NCBI GenBank assembly: GCA_002733765.1
Contig: NVWU01000008.1
Span: 124,001 to 188,000, forward strand
Length of the DNA: 64,000 nucleotides
Direction of reading: 5' to 3'
From: Colwellia sp.
GTDB lineage: Bacteria > Pseudomonadota > Gammaproteobacteria > Enterobacterales > Alteromonadaceae
Positions 18,172 through 28,841 of the stretch are shown piece by piece. Position 1 is the stretch's first letter. Every line of letters starts with the position of its first letter. The notes beneath the pieces are model-generated. The model did not search any database and was not told the DNA's origin. It worked only from the letters and a program-made list of their open reading frames with translations. Both the position numbers and the translations under genes were made by a program.

Positions 18172-18497
18172 ATATACTCGATTAACAAAAACAAAATTAG
18201 ATAATTCACATTATCCAAAGAAGACACTAAATGCAATAGAAATCAGTGACGAGTCATTGTGTTACAGCTATTTTCTGGCCGTAAGATAGGCAAAGGAGGT
18301 TAAACGCGTATCGAATAAAATAACTTGCTATGAACGAGGCTTAAGTCTTATGGTCATTCCATTTAGCTAAAGATAAATTAAGCCTGCGTTTATTGACAGA
18401 AAATTGCACACATTATTATGCTAGATTATCATCAAAATATATGGTTATTCTTATTCCATAAAATTTACTGATTTCTGACATTATCTATTTCCTTTAT
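18172..18497. other. intergenic region, nothing recognised
   Basis: These 326 bp should hold the promoter of the PilZ gene (read leftwards) and the 3' end region of the DUF1566-like gene. I see no strong terminator, repeat or small ORF with a ribosome binding site. Confidence 0.5.
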
Positions 18498-19949
18498 TTA
18501 ATTATATCCTTTATCCCTAAGGTGCATATACTTATCCCATTTTGTTTTTTGTTCTGTGTGAAATGCTGCCATGTCTCTATCTGCATTTGCACTAGCAAAG
18601 CCATCTTGTGAAATTTCCACCATTTCTTTAGCATATTCACTTAATTTTTTTGTATTGCTATTAATTTCATTTAATACGCTTGTTATCTCATTCATACTAC
18701 TTTCAAACGTTGAAGCAAATTCTGTAAATTCTTTTGATTCATAATATCTTAAAGAGGCATCAGTTTCTTCATAGTCTGTCGTTAATAAATTACTCATTCT
18801 ATTGATAACTATTTGATAACCTAGGTCATTTGATGATTTTCTAGCGCGTATGGTCATCTTCTTTATTTTAACGGCTAATAATCTTGCTTTTCTTTCATCA
18901 TCTTTTTTTATCATGGTATATTTTTTTGCTTCAACGTTAGATGACATTTCTACCGCTTCTTTTATTTGTGAAGCATAAGGGTATGAGATTATAAAAGTGT
19001 TATAGCTTGATAGTGTATTTATTGCTTTTGCTTTTGCAAAAGCAAGTAAGTTTATATTTTTTATAGCATCTTTAACTTGAGAAGCTTTTGGGTAATTTTT
19101 TATGAACCATTCATAGCCTATTATATTATTTTCTTTTTTTGTTAGGTTATAAATTTCAGATGTGGCGTTTTCTATTAATGAAGATTTTGGATGACTTTTT
19201 ATAAATTGCTCATACCCTGCTATGTTATTTTGCTTGCTTGTTAGAATGTAAATTTCAGATGTAGCATCTTTAACTTGTAACGCTCGTGGGTGTTTTTTTA
19301 TAAATTTTTCATATGAATTAATAGTGTTTGTTTCTTTTACTAAAACATAAGCATTTTTTTGTTTTTTATTTCTAATCTTTTGTTCTTTAATTTTGTTTTG
19401 TTTTATTTTGTTTTTTCTAATTTTTTGTTCTTTAATTTTCCTTTTTTTTATTATTAAAGTTTCTATTTCTATATATTTATTAATTTTATCTTCCAAAACA
19501 CCATCATAATCAAAGCTCTTCCCCCTTACGCAACGAACATGAAGCTCCCAATTTTTACCAGCATCTGAATTATAGGTATCAAACCCTATATAATTTGGCT
19601 TCCAGTGACGAACTGTAGAACTCCAATAACGCCCATTACTCCCCAAAGTAATATTGTTAAATATATGTTTAATGTTTTTAGTAGACACCAGTTCAGATCT
19701 TGTGGGTAATCGCCAATCATTTTTATCATTTAAATTTAAATTTTTACAATAACTTACAGCACTATCCCAATTTTTTTCTATAATTTTTGCATCTTTATTA
19801 TCTTGCCAACTCATTTCACTCGCAAAATCGACTAAGACATCATTTATCCTTTTAAATCTTTTTTTGTCCACTTCACTTTCTACAGATGCAAAAACATTTA
19901 AACTTAATACAATAAAAATTAGCCCTAATACTATTTTTTTCAATTTCAA
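18498..19949 (-). CDS. secreted protein with DUF1566/Lcl-like domain, basic linker and 33-residue repeats
   Basis: A signal peptide (1-21, LGLIFIVLSLNVFA) is followed by a DUF1566/Lcl-like domain with WRLPTRSEL at 79-87 and YWSST at 108-112. A very basic Lys/Ile stretch (168-198) holds near-repeats of the unit KIKEQKIRKNK. Four tandem units then start at about 212, 245, 278 and 315 (SYEKFIKKHP, GYEQFIKSHP, GYEWFIKNYP, SYNTFIISYP); the first three are spaced by 33 residues. They look like a degenerate TPR/SEL-like solenoid. The final 130 residues are helical. It is far more AT-rich and lysine-rich than its neighbours. Function is unknown; envelope location is inferred. Confidence 0.7.
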   Translation of the reverse strand: MKLKKIVLGLIFIVLSLNVFASVESEVDKKRFKRINDVLVDFASEMSWQDNKDAKIIEKNWDSAVSYCKNLNLNDKNDWRLPTRSELVSTKNIKHIFNNITLGSNGRYWSSTVRHWKPNYIGFDTYNSDAGKNWELHVRCVRGKSFDYDGVLEDKINKYIEIETLIIKKRKIKEQKIRKNKIKQNKIKEQKIRNKKQKNAYVLVKETNTINSYEKFIKKHPRALQVKDATSEIYILTSKQNNIAGYEQFIKSHPKSSLIENATSEIYNLTKKENNIIGYEWFIKNYPKASQVKDAIKNINLLAFAKAKAINTLSSYNTFIISYPYASQIKEAVEMSSNVEAKKYTMIKKDDERKARLLAVKIKKMTIRARKSSNDLGYQIVINRMSNLLTTDYEETDASLRYYESKEFTEFASTFESSMNEITSVLNEINSNTKKLSEYAKEMVEISQDGFASANADRDMAAFHTEQKTKWDKYMHLRDKGYN

Positions 19950-20050
19950 TTTCCTTATTTTTAGAGCTAATTATCAAACGAATGGTAATATTTAAACGAC
20001 TTATAGCCGCTCAATGATATGTGACAGAGTATTATGAATACGTAGTCGTT

Positions 20051-21529
20051 TTACTTATTCTCTTTATTATACCCTTGAGTTGCTCTGGCTATTTTCTTTT
20101 GCTCGGTATAGGTTAGTTTTTTCTTGCCTGCAAATGGGTTTGCGGTTTCTCTAAATTCAATACGAATAGGCGTACCCATCATTTTTAATGATTTACGGTA
20201 ATAATTCATTAAATAACGTTTGTACGACTGCGGTAATTTTTTAGCTAAATTACCATGGATAACGATAATAGGTGGGTTATAGCCGCCTGCGTGAGCATAC
20301 TTTAACTTAATACGACGGCCATTATGCATAGGGGGCTGATGATCAAATTTTGCCATATCCAATATTTTAGTCACCATTGCGGTAGAAATACGCTTGGTAG
20401 CACTAACAAAGGCTTCTTCTACTGACGCATACAAATGACCAACACCGGTGCCATGTAACGCTGAAATAAAGTGAACTTTAGCAAAATCAATAAAACCTAA
20501 ACGTCTATCCATCTCGGTTTTAATTCTATCTTTAGCATGCTCTTCTAATCCATCCCACTTATTAACCGCTAATACCAGTGAACGACCCGACTCTAAAATA
20601 AAACCGAGTAAGCTTAAATCTTGATCACTGATGCCTTCACGTGCATCAATTAATAACAAACAGACATTAGAGTCTTCAATAGCACGCAATGTTTTGATTA
20701 CTGAAAACTTTTCGACTACATCGGTAACATTTTTACGACGGCGAATACCGGCGGTATCAATTAAGGTATACGAGCGACCATTGTGCTCCATCGGAATATA
20801 AACACTATCGCGAGTCGTGCCTGGTGCATCAAAAACGACTACTCGTTCTTCGCCCAAAATACGATTAGTTAAGGTTGATTTTCCGACATTAGGTTTACCG
20901 ATAATAGCCAGTTTAATGGTATCGTTTTCTTTAGGTGCTTCTTCGATTTGTTTTTCAAGTTCCGCTTCGCTAAGCTCATAATCACCATCAAACTCACCTT
21001 CTCCGGTGTCTGACACTTTAGGTTGACCAAGCGCTTCAATATGAGGAGTAAGCGCTAAGGTTAGTAATTGCGTTACGCCACGACCATGGGCTGCGGCAAT
21101 TTTATGAACTTCTTCACCAAGACTTAACGCATAGAATTCGGCGACAGCTGAATCGGCATCGATACCATCAACCTTATTAGCGACTAGGAATATTTTTTTG
21201 TCTTGTTTACGTAAATAATCAGCAATACCATAATCAGCAGACGTTAAACCATCACGGGCATCAACTAAAAACAAAACGGCATCAGCTTCGTCAATAGCCG
21301 TCAACGATTGCTCAGCCATTAATAAATCAATGCCTTCTTCATCACCATTAATACCACCGGTATCAATAACAATAAAAGGATGTTCTTCAACCTCTGCCTT
21401 ACCATATTGGCGATCGCGCGTTAAGCCTGGGTAATCAGCAACTAAGGCATTTCTAGAGCGGGTTAAGCGATTAAATAATGTTGATTTACCAACATTTGGA
21501 CGGCCAACTAGGGCAACAACAGGAAGCAT
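20051..21529 (-). CDS. der: ribosome biogenesis GTPase Der (EngA)
   Basis: Der is an essential double-GTPase that acts in 50S subunit assembly. Two G domains are clear: G1 P-loop GRPNVGKST (9-17) with NKVD at 118-121, and the second P-loop GKPNVGKST (211-219) with a later NKWD. An acidic linker (about 172-200) joins them, and the C-terminal KH-like domain is present ([21 protein letters not shown]). Length 492 aa is normal. It lies 213 bp downstream of bamB; this gap carries a palindromic repeat. Confidence 0.97.
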   Translation of the reverse strand: MLPVVALVGRPNVGKSTLFNRLTRSRNALVADYPGLTRDRQYGKAEVEEHPFIVIDTGGINGDEEGIDLLMAEQSLTAIDEADAVLFLVDARDGLTSADYGIADYLRKQDKKIFLVANKVDGIDADSAVAEFYALSLGEEVHKIAAAHGRGVTQLLTLALTPHIEALGQPKVSDTGEGEFDGDYELSEAELEKQIEEAPKENDTIKLAIIGKPNVGKSTLTNRILGEERVVVFDAPGTTRDSVYIPMEHNGRSYTLIDTAGIRRRKNVTDVVEKFSVIKTLRAIEDSNVCLLLIDAREGISDQDLSLLGFILESGRSLVLAVNKWDGLEEHAKDRIKTEMDRRLGFIDFAKVHFISALHGTGVGHLYASVEEAFVSATKRISTAMVTKILDMAKFDHQPPMHNGRRIKLKYAHAGGYNPPIIVIHGNLAKKLPQSYKRYLMNYYRKSLKMMGTPIRIEFRETANPFAGKKKLTYTEQKKIARATQGYNKENK

Positions 21530-21615
21530 GAAAACCTCAAAAATGAAATAAAAACCTAATTTCTATTTTAATAATAGAACAGAATAAGGCTATTTATATA
21601 ATATAAAAACAAGCA

Positions 21616-21684
21616 ACGGCTCCTTTTATATACCCGTTCCACTTGAAACTGCATGATTCAGCGGGAACTGGGTATAGGAGCCGT
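21616..21684. repeat. palindromic intergenic repeat family A, extended copy
   Basis: Inner arms (21629-21640 and 21664-21676, TATACCCGTTCC against GGAACTGGGTATA) are flanked by an extra perfect 8-bp pair, ACGGCTCC (21616-21623) and GGAGCCGT (21677-21684). The centre GCATGATTCAGC matches the other family members. It lies between bamB and der and could fold in the transcript. Confidence 0.65.
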
Positions 21685-21742
21685 ATATAATTTTAGTCTA
21701 AAAAATCAATTGAAAATAATTAAATTTACTTTTCAACAACCA

Positions 21743-22978
21743 CTATTTTGGTGTTTCAATAGCCTGTAGATCACCATCTCGTGATTGGCTATACAAAACG
21801 TTATCAACCACTGTTGGTGTTGAGTGTATACCGCTGCTATCCACTTGATGTCGAGCAACAATCTCACCATTATCTTGGCTTAACCAATGTAAATAGCCTT
21901 CAAAATCACCAACTACCACATAATTATTAACCACAACAGGGCCCGTAACACCACGATTAGCAAGCGCTAAATTACTCCAACGCTCAATACCATTGACTCT
22001 ATCAATGGCGTAAACATGACCACGTAAATTTGTTAAGAAAATAGTATTACGATAAATCGAAATTTGACGATATGATGAATATTGACGCTTCCACACCACT
22101 CGGCCACTTTTCAATTCGATGGCGGCTAAGTTTCCTAGTGAAGAAACAGCATAAACTTTATCGCCAAAAACAACTGGTGATGAATCAACATCAATAACGC
22201 GTTCAAGTTCAGTTGAACCCGCTGGCTCACCTATCTCAGTTGACCAACCTTGCTGGCCTTTATCTAATAAGTAAACATTAACACCACCTTTACCTGTGCC
22301 AATAAGCACACCACCCGAGGCAATGACCGGCTGACTAATACCACGTAGTGTTAACGCAGGAACATTTTGCTCTATTTTCCATAACTCTTCACCATTGTCA
22401 GCATTAAAAGCTTTCATAATACCTGATGCGCTATTTACCACGACAATACCCGAATCAACCGCGGGTGAAGAGATAATTTCACCTTTAATATCCGCTTGCC
22501 AAACAAGCTCACCCGATTTGGCATCTAACGCATAAATTTTGCCGCTTTCACTACCAATAAAAACTTTATTTAAGCCCGCAACAGGACCACCCGCAAGCAT
22601 TGCTGAGACTCGGCTATCCCAAAAGCTACGTTTATTATCAACATCACTTAAGTCTGCGTGCCAAAGTTCTTTGCCCGTTTTTACATCAAAGGCAATAACA
22701 TCTCCAGCTCGGCTAGCACTATAGACGGTATCATAGGCAACAATAGGCTTAAGGCGAGAGAAGTAGTCTCCACTACCATCACCAACGCTTTCTTCCCATA
22801 AAACATCTGGCTCAAACAGTTCATTTATTTCAGTCAGTTCAGCAACTAATTTGCTTTCGTCTTCCTCTTCATCTGTTGATGAACAGCTAAGCAAAGTACT
22901 AGACAATAAAAGCACGGCTAGTATATTTTTGTAATTGGTTAAAAATCGCTGACTAGCCTGTTTATTAAAAAATACCAT
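21743..22978 (-). CDS. bamB: outer membrane protein assembly factor BamB
   Basis: BamB is the β-propeller lipoprotein of the BAM complex, which inserts outer membrane β-barrels. The signal peptide ends with lipobox LLSC (C32), followed by an acidic linker. The mature part is a PQQ-like eight-bladed propeller with repeated AxDxxTGxxxW elements (AFDVKTGKELWHA, ALDAKSGELVWQA, AFNADNGEELWKI). Length 411 aa is normal. It sits between yfgM and der, the conserved gammaproteobacterial order. The yfgM-bamB gap is 13 bp, so they are co-transcribed. Confidence 0.96.
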   Translation of the reverse strand: MVFFNKQASQRFLTNYKNILAVLLLSSTLLSCSSTDEEEDESKLVAELTEINELFEPDVLWEESVGDGSGDYFSRLKPIVAYDTVYSASRAGDVIAFDVKTGKELWHADLSDVDNKRSFWDSRVSAMLAGGPVAGLNKVFIGSESGKIYALDAKSGELVWQADIKGEIISSPAVDSGIVVVNSASGIMKAFNADNGEELWKIEQNVPALTLRGISQPVIASGGVLIGTGKGGVNVYLLDKGQQGWSTEIGEPAGSTELERVIDVDSSPVVFGDKVYAVSSLGNLAAIELKSGRVVWKRQYSSYRQISIYRNTIFLTNLRGHVYAIDRVNGIERWSNLALANRGVTGPVVVNNYVVVGDFEGYLHWLSQDNGEIVARHQVDSSGIHSTPTVVDNVLYSQSRDGDLQAIETPK

Positions 22979-22991
22979 TGAACAACCTTAT

Positions 22992-23648
22992 TTACTTAAC
23001 AGCAGGAACGATAGAAGTTAACTTAACAGCAGTAGCCAAATCATCTAATTTCATTTGCAAACTTGGACTACTCGCAAGACCATCAGCGGCAATAGCCACT
23101 TGATAGGAGTTACGCGCTAATTCTTTTTTTCCTTGCAATAAATAGGTATCACCTTTTATTTCTTCAACAGCCGCAGTAAATGATTCAGGTAACGGTTTAG
23201 CTAAAGTAGCAAATGCTTGTTCATACTGTGCTAACTGAATTTGAACACGCGCTAAACGTAAACTCGCAATACCTTTAATACCATCAGTGGGTGCACTGGC
23301 AATAGCTGACATTAATTGTGTTTGTGCTTCAGCCCAGTTTTGTGTGCGTGCGGCTTCTTTAGCTAATGCTAATGCGGTTAATGACGCATAACTAGTCGTT
23401 GAATTTTCAGTGATAAATTTTGCTGCATTTTCACTAAAAGCTTCTTTATCGGTAGCACTATTTTCTATTAGCGCTTGATAACTATTTGAAATAGCCATTT
23501 CATCAGCAAGTTTATTATCTTTGTAATAGTTAAAGCCAATAAAACCGACAAAACCTAAAACAATACCCGCAATAATCATATTACCATTTTCTTGCCAGTA
23601 ACCTTTAATCGCTTCTACTTGTTGTTCTTCTGTTTGATAAATATCCAC
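22992..23648 (-). CDS. yfgM: YfgM-type ancillary SecYEG translocon subunit
   Basis: This is a single-pass inner membrane protein with an N-terminal cytoplasmic segment (MDIYQTEEQQVEAIKGYWQENG), one TM helix at about 23-41, and a periplasmic TPR-like domain. YfgM in E. coli binds SecYEG and PpiD and helps periplasmic chaperones. The N-terminal pattern and the place between hisS and bamB support the call. Length 218 aa. It starts 23 bp after the hisS stop. Confidence 0.9.
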   Translation of the reverse strand: MDIYQTEEQQVEAIKGYWQENGNMIIAGIVLGFVGFIGFNYYKDNKLADEMAISNSYQALIENSATDKEAFSENAAKFITENSTTSYASLTALALAKEAARTQNWAEAQTQLMSAIASAPTDGIKGIASLRLARVQIQLAQYEQAFATLAKPLPESFTAAVEEIKGDTYLLQGKKELARNSYQVAIAADGLASSPSLQMKLDDLATAVKLTSIVPAVK

Positions 23649-23671
23649 TTCTTCACCTTCGACTAAACGTC

Positions 23672-24952
23672 TTAAATTAATGTCGTTAATAAACTTGGGA
23701 TTTTCTCAAATGCCAAGTTTTGTTGTTCTTGTTGTCCACGTAAATATTTAACCATAACCTGCTGTTCAGCAATTTCGTTATCACCTAATATTAACGCGAT
23801 TTGTGCACCTGACTTATCAGCACGTTTTAATTGTTTTTTCATATTGCCGCCGCCACAGTGACATTGCAATCGAATATCAGGTACTTGATCTCGCCATTGT
23901 TCAGCTAATGCATTAGCTGCAATTTGCGCATCATCACCTAAAATTACCACATACGCATCAACTTGTGGACGTACATTGGTTATTTTATCTAACTCAGTTA
24001 ACATCAGTACTAAACGCTCAATACCTAAAGCAAAACCAAAAGCTGGTGTTGCTTTACCGCCAAGCTGCTCAACTAAACCATCGTAGCGACCACCTGCACA
24101 AATAGTACCTTGTGCGCCTAGGCTGTCCGTCACCCATTCAAAAACAGTTCGGTTGTAATAATCTAAGCCACGTACTAAACGTTCATTTAATACATACTTA
24201 ATGCCCGCGGCATCTAACCGTGCACAAAGGGTAGTAAAATGCGCTTGAGTTTCTTCACCAAAGTAATCTGATAATTTTGGTGCATCCGTTAATGCTTCTT
24301 GCACTTGCGGGTTTTTGCTGTCTAACACTCTAAGCGGGTTAGTATGCATACGACGTTTAGAATCTTCATCAAGTAATTCTTCACGCTCAGTTAAATAGTC
24401 AATAAGCGCTAAACGATAATTCGCACGTTCTTCATTGCTACCTAACGAATTCAACTCTAGTGTGACAAGTTCATTGATGCCAAGTTCCCGCCATAAGCGA
24501 GAAGTGAGTAAAATAATTTCAGCATCTATGTCTGGCGTCGCAATACCAAAGGCTTCTAAGCCAAATTGATGGAATTGACGATAACGACCTTTTTGTGGTC
24601 TTTCGTGACGAAACATCGGTCCCATGTACCAAAGACGCTGTTCTTGGTTATATAATAAACCATGCTGAACACCAGCACGTACACAACTGGCAGTGCCTTC
24701 TGGACGCAAAGTTAAACTATCGCCATTCAAGTCATCAAAGGTGTACATTTCTTTTTCAACAATATCGGTTACTTCACCAATAGCACGCTTAAAGACGGCT
24801 GTTGACTCAAGAATAGGCATGCGTATTTCGGCAAAACCATAATTACTCGCCACTCGACGTAATACTGACTCTACCATTTGCCATATATTAGTTTCACTTG
24901 GCAAACAGTCATTCATACCGCGAATTGCTTGTAGCGCCTTATTTTTAGCCAC
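23672..24952 (-). CDS. hisS: histidine-tRNA ligase
   Basis: This is a class II aminoacyl-tRNA synthetase. The start region [10 protein letters not shown] is typical. Motif 2 reads [18 protein letters not shown], the histidine-specific loops [13 protein letters not shown] and GGRYDGL are present, and motif 3 is GFALGIERL. The C-terminal anticodon-binding domain begins near 330. Length 426 aa matches E. coli. It lies between ispG and yfgM in the conserved operon; a palindromic repeat sits in the 159-bp ispG-hisS gap. Confidence 0.98.
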   Translation of the reverse strand: MAKNKALQAIRGMNDCLPSETNIWQMVESVLRRVASNYGFAEIRMPILESTAVFKRAIGEVTDIVEKEMYTFDDLNGDSLTLRPEGTASCVRAGVQHGLLYNQEQRLWYMGPMFRHERPQKGRYRQFHQFGLEAFGIATPDIDAEIILLTSRLWRELGINELVTLELNSLGSNEERANYRLALIDYLTEREELLDEDSKRRMHTNPLRVLDSKNPQVQEALTDAPKLSDYFGEETQAHFTTLCARLDAAGIKYVLNERLVRGLDYYNRTVFEWVTDSLGAQGTICAGGRYDGLVEQLGGKATPAFGFALGIERLVLMLTELDKITNVRPQVDAYVVILGDDAQIAANALAEQWRDQVPDIRLQCHCGGGNMKKQLKRADKSGAQIALILGDNEIAEQQVMVKYLRGQQEQQNLAFEKIPSLLTTLI

Positions 24953-25054
24953 TTATTTATTTCTCTCTGTTGTGCTTTTCTGTGTGTTAATTTTTATGCA
25001 GCGCGCATTATAACGAATAACGCCCCATACTTAAACGGGAGAATAATAACGCTT

Positions 25055-25106
25055 TATACCCAAGCCATCTCAGATGCGGAATTCAGCTAGAAGTGGTTTG
25101 GCTATA
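25055..25106. repeat. palindromic intergenic repeat family A
   Basis: The left arm TATACCCAAGCCATCT and right arm AGAAGTGGTTTGGCTATA flank the centre GATGCGGAATTCAGC. It is the best preserved member and lies just after the ispG stop codon. Confidence 0.65.
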
Positions 25107-25111
25107 CTGGA

Positions 25112-26242
25112 TTAATCTACGGATTTTACATCAATTTGATTTTTTTCATTTAATCGCTCTTCCATCGCATGTGCTTTAGCGCGAATGCGTTGCTCAAGTT
25201 GGTCAACCAAATCAGTATTATCAAAACGCTCTTTTTGGCGTACGCCGTCAAGATAGTAACCGCTTTTTTTATTACTGCCCGTTAATCCTAAATCAGATAT
25301 CATTGCTTCACCGGGACCATTAACAATACAACCAATAATCGATACATCCATTGGTGTCATAATGTCTTCAATACGCTGTTCAAGGGCATTTACCGTGGCA
25401 ACCACATCAAATTCTTGGCGTGAACAACTAGGACAAGCAATTAAATTAATACCTCTGCTACGTAGTTTCAATGATTTTAAAATATCGAAACCCACTTTGA
25501 TTTCTTCTATTGGATCAGCGGCCAATGAAATACGTAACGTATCACCAATACCTTGCGCCAATAATAACCCTAAACCAACAGATGATTTAACTGAGCCTGC
25601 GCGTAAACCGCCCGCTTCAGTAATACCTAAATGTAATGGGTTATCAATTTGTTTAGCGAGTAATTTATAGGATTCTACCGCCAGAAATACATCAGAAGCT
25701 TTAACGCTTACTTTAAATTGGTCAAAGTTCAATCGATCAAGAATATCAACATGGCGCATGGCTGATTCAAACAACGCTTCGGGTGTCGGTTCAGTGTATT
25801 TCTCTTGAATATCTTTTTCCAATGAGCCGCCATTAACACCAATTCTAATGGGAATGTTTTTGTCACGAGCACATTCAACTACACTGCGAATTCTATTTTC
25901 ATTACCAATATTACCAGGATTGATACGTAAACAATCAACGCCATATTCGGCTACTTTTAAAGCGATACGGTAATCAAAATGAATATCGGCAACTAAAGGG
26001 ACATTCACTTGCTTTTTGATTTCACGAAAGGCTTCTGCAGCATCCATAGTCGGCACACTTACACGTACAATATCAGCACCAACCGCTTCTAATGCTTTGA
26101 TTTGTGCCACTGTAGCGATAACATCAGTAGTTAACGTGTTTGTCATTGATTGCACAGTAATGGGCGCATCACCACCAACGGGAACATTACCCACCATAAT
26201 TTGACGAGATTTACGACGAATGATTGGAGATTCTTTAAACAT
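25112..26242 (-). CDS. ispG: 4-hydroxy-3-methylbut-2-en-1-yl diphosphate synthase (flavodoxin)
   Basis: IspG (GcpE) is the [4Fe-4S] enzyme of the MEP isoprenoid pathway that converts MEcPP to HMBPP. The TIM-barrel part contains [20 protein letters not shown]. The cluster cysteines are in [13 protein letters not shown] and [13 protein letters not shown]. Length 376 aa is the standard bacterial form without the plant insertion. It lies 32 bp downstream of rodZ, as in many gammaproteobacteria. Confidence 0.98.
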   Translation of the reverse strand: MFKESPIIRRKSRQIMVGNVPVGGDAPITVQSMTNTLTTDVIATVAQIKALEAVGADIVRVSVPTMDAAEAFREIKKQVNVPLVADIHFDYRIALKVAEYGVDCLRINPGNIGNENRIRSVVECARDKNIPIRIGVNGGSLEKDIQEKYTEPTPEALFESAMRHVDILDRLNFDQFKVSVKASDVFLAVESYKLLAKQIDNPLHLGITEAGGLRAGSVKSSVGLGLLLAQGIGDTLRISLAADPIEEIKVGFDILKSLKLRSRGINLIACPSCSRQEFDVVATVNALEQRIEDIMTPMDVSIIGCIVNGPGEAMISDLGLTGSNKKSGYYLDGVRQKERFDNTDLVDQLEQRIRAKAHAMEERLNEKNQIDVKSVD

Positions 26243-26274
26243 AATTTATTCTTTTGTAACCCTACATAGGGTAT

Positions 26275-27210
26275 TTATTGTAAAATTAACGGTAATGAAA
26301 ACTTGGTGATATTACCGAGATTAAAAGACGACATATCAACTGGGTTACCATTAAAAGCAATGGTTGCTAACTCTGGTTTACCTAACGTCACTGTTAACGG
26401 TACTTTACCGGTAACGGTCATAACATAACCTGATTTTTTAACACCCCACGCAATACGATCGCCCGTTGCATCATAAATATTAACCCAACAATCACCTGAA
26501 AAAGTAAACACTGCTGTGCTGATATCAGGCACTAGTTCAGTTTCAGTATTAACCGGTACTTTAATTTGATCGTTAACCTGACCCTTAATCTGACTTTCAG
26601 GTTTCGCATCTATATTCGTTTCAATAGTCGGAGATTCAACAACAGGTGGTTGCACGGATAACTCAGGTGCTTCAACGATTTTTTTGACGACATTTACATC
26701 AACTATGTCAGTAACATTACTACTGGCTGGCTGTTCTTGCGTTGATTTATCAAATAAATTAACAGACAGTTCTGGCTCTTGTAACCACCATAACACCATC
26801 AAACCAAACAAAAGAGCGGCAATTAAATAACTAAACCACATTAAACGGCTATGCTCAGCTTGTTTTTCGGTTAAATTAGAAAAACTCTGCATTTCACTGC
26901 GTTGTACTTCCGCAATACTAAGCATGTCATATGCGCTAAGCACCTCGTCAATATCAACGGCCACCAATTTAGCATAATTGCGTAAGTAGCCACGATTAAA
27001 CGTTGCTGGCAACGCGGGGTCAAAAATGTCTTGTTCTATTTCATTGACTAAATTTGTTCTAAAATTTAACCTGTTACTTACATCTTCTGCACTTAGCGAT
27101 AACTTTTTTCGTGCTTCACTCAGCATTAAACCAGGACCAACTACTTCTATATTTTCACAAAGCTCATCCACTTGTTTACTACTAGCGGCAGTTAACACTT
27201 CTTTATTCAT
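26275..27210 (-). CDS. rodZ: cytoskeleton protein RodZ
   Basis: RodZ links MreB to the cell wall elongation machinery. An N-terminal Xre-like HTH domain (LSAEDVSNRLNFRTNLVNEI, about 35-100) is followed by a basic juxtamembrane segment, one TM helix (about 144-165, ending LWWLQ) and a periplasmic Pro/Val-rich linker. The C-terminal DUF4115 domain is present (FSGDCWVNIYDATGDRIAWG). Length 311 aa is typical. Its ATG follows the pilW TAA directly, so the two are translationally linked. Confidence 0.94.
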   Translation of the reverse strand: MNKEVLTAASSKQVDELCENIEVVGPGLMLSEARKKLSLSAEDVSNRLNFRTNLVNEIEQDIFDPALPATFNRGYLRNYAKLVAVDIDEVLSAYDMLSIAEVQRSEMQSFSNLTEKQAEHSRLMWFSYLIAALLFGLMVLWWLQEPELSVNLFDKSTQEQPASSNVTDIVDVNVVKKIVEAPELSVQPPVVESPTIETNIDAKPESQIKGQVNDQIKVPVNTETELVPDISTAVFTFSGDCWVNIYDATGDRIAWGVKKSGYVMTVTGKVPLTVTLGKPELATIAFNGNPVDMSSFNLGNITKFSLPLILQ

Positions 27211-28773
27211 TTATTCAGTCACCGTATTAGGATCTATTAAATGCAATGTATCATTGATACGAATTTTTTTATTACCGGTAAGATTATTCCAACGACGTAA
27301 GGCTTTAATCTTAATGTTATATTTCACCGAAATACCATACAAAGTATCACCCGTGCTTACCACATGAATTTCAGGCGATTCATTACTAACATCACCACTT
27401 TTTTGACCTTCTGTAGCGTCGATAATTAACGGCTCTTTCACTGTAGGCTCATCTTCGATAATAAGAACAGGCTTTTTAGCAATGTGAAATACCTCTTGAT
27501 CTTCAAGCAGTACCTCTTTTTCAACTAACGCTACCGTATTGATTTTATTTTCAGTTATGAGTGTTGTTGTTTTATTATCTTTTTCCATTTTAGGTGCGAC
27601 GAGAACAACAACCCGTTTATATTGGTCACTCGTACTAGCTGGGGTTTTGCTAACTACCCTCTGTTCTTGTTCAGGAATTGGGCTGACAATGGCAACACTT
27701 CCCATGGTCAAAGCAGCATTAATTGCCGCCGCAGAGGCTGTAGGTATTGATGACGGCCTCACCATAGTGTTTGTTGTCGCTTTAGTTGTCGTTAATGCAG
27801 GCACTATTGCTGCTGGCATAACTTTTTGATTGGCTACTTCCGCTTTTACTACACTAGCACTAGTCGCTGCACTACTTGATAATGCCTTTTTAGGTGATAG
27901 TTTCACCACACGTTTTTTGGATTTAACGGGCGTATCACTAATTTGGGTTAATTTATATCTTTTCGCTAAGCTGTCAGCCTCAATCAATTCAAGTTCATTC
28001 AACAAATATTGTTGTGCTTCCCATGATTGTGGGTACATTTTCACTAACATAGCGCCATAATTTTTAGCGGTACGACGCTGTCCTAATTTCAAATAGACTT
28101 TATAAGCTAACGCGATAGATTGTGGCGTAAAACGCCGAGTAACTTTTTCAAAGCGTTGTTCATATTCTTTAGCTTGGGTAAATTCACCCATGGCATATTG
28201 TAAACGTACCATTTGAAATAATGTCGATGCATTACCTGGGCTATGCATAACCGCTTTGTATAAATACATCTCTGCTTTGATAAAGTTATCTTTTTGTAAA
28301 AAACAAGACGATAAATTTTCATAACTTTTAGCGACCAATATATAGCTAGGTACCGCAATAGCTTTTAATAACTGTTTTTCTGCCGCCTCAATTTGATCTT
28401 GGCGACATAAATACACGCCATAATTATTTAAGGTATTAGCATCATCACTTTTTAACGACAGCGCTTGCTCAAATGCCCCTACCGCGAGTTCATTCTCACC
28501 AACAGTTTCATAATAATGGGCAAACGCTGTGTATACTTGCACCATATCGGGAGCAAATTTTTTCGCTTTTTCTAAATTTTGCTTGGCTTGCGCCATATTA
28601 CCCATTCTCAAATAACCTAAACCAAGTGAAATACGCGTTGCCGCCATGTCATCTCTATTGGCTTGATTTTTCACCACAGGCGTTTCACCATTTTCAAATT
28701 CTTGCGTTACACAGGCTGACAACGCAACTGATATTACCGCAACAATGAGTAATGAAATTCGTTTTTTAGTCAA
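27211..28773 (-). CDS. pilW: type IV pilus biogenesis lipoprotein PilW/PilF with C-terminal LysM domain
   Basis: The signal peptide ends in lipobox LSAC (C21). TPR repeats span about 40-260 (GLGYLRMGNMAQAKQNLEKA, NNYGVYLCRQDQIEAAEKQL), as in the PilQ pilotin PilF/PilW that carries the secretin to the outer membrane. The position beside rlmN and rodZ is conserved. At 520 aa it is about twice the usual length. A low-complexity Ala/Thr/Val linker (about 275-460) ends in a LysM module at 470-512 (VVSTGDTLYGISVKYNIK), which could bind peptidoglycan. The LysM addition is the odd part. Confidence 0.88.
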   Translation of the reverse strand: MTKKRISLLIVAVISVALSACVTQEFENGETPVVKNQANRDDMAATRISLGLGYLRMGNMAQAKQNLEKAKKFAPDMVQVYTAFAHYYETVGENELAVGAFEQALSLKSDDANTLNNYGVYLCRQDQIEAAEKQLLKAIAVPSYILVAKSYENLSSCFLQKDNFIKAEMYLYKAVMHSPGNASTLFQMVRLQYAMGEFTQAKEYEQRFEKVTRRFTPQSIALAYKVYLKLGQRRTAKNYGAMLVKMYPQSWEAQQYLLNELELIEADSLAKRYKLTQISDTPVKSKKRVVKLSPKKALSSSAATSASVVKAEVANQKVMPAAIVPALTTTKATTNTMVRPSSIPTASAAAINAALTMGSVAIVSPIPEQEQRVVSKTPASTSDQYKRVVVLVAPKMEKDNKTTTLITENKINTVALVEKEVLLEDQEVFHIAKKPVLIIEDEPTVKEPLIIDATEGQKSGDVSNESPEIHVVSTGDTLYGISVKYNIKIKALRRWNNLTGNKKIRINDTLHLIDPNTVTE

Positions 28774-28841
28774 AGGTTTATCCCTAATGTATCAACCATG
28801 GTGAAATACTATTATGTAAAATTTTTAAGATAGTAACCTGA

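Noticed and set aside
27539-28060. Two open frames on the plus strand opposite pilW
   Set aside because: They are antisense to the low-complexity Ala/Thr/Val linker and TPR part of pilW and are hydrophobic only because of that composition. No ribosome binding site or family pattern.
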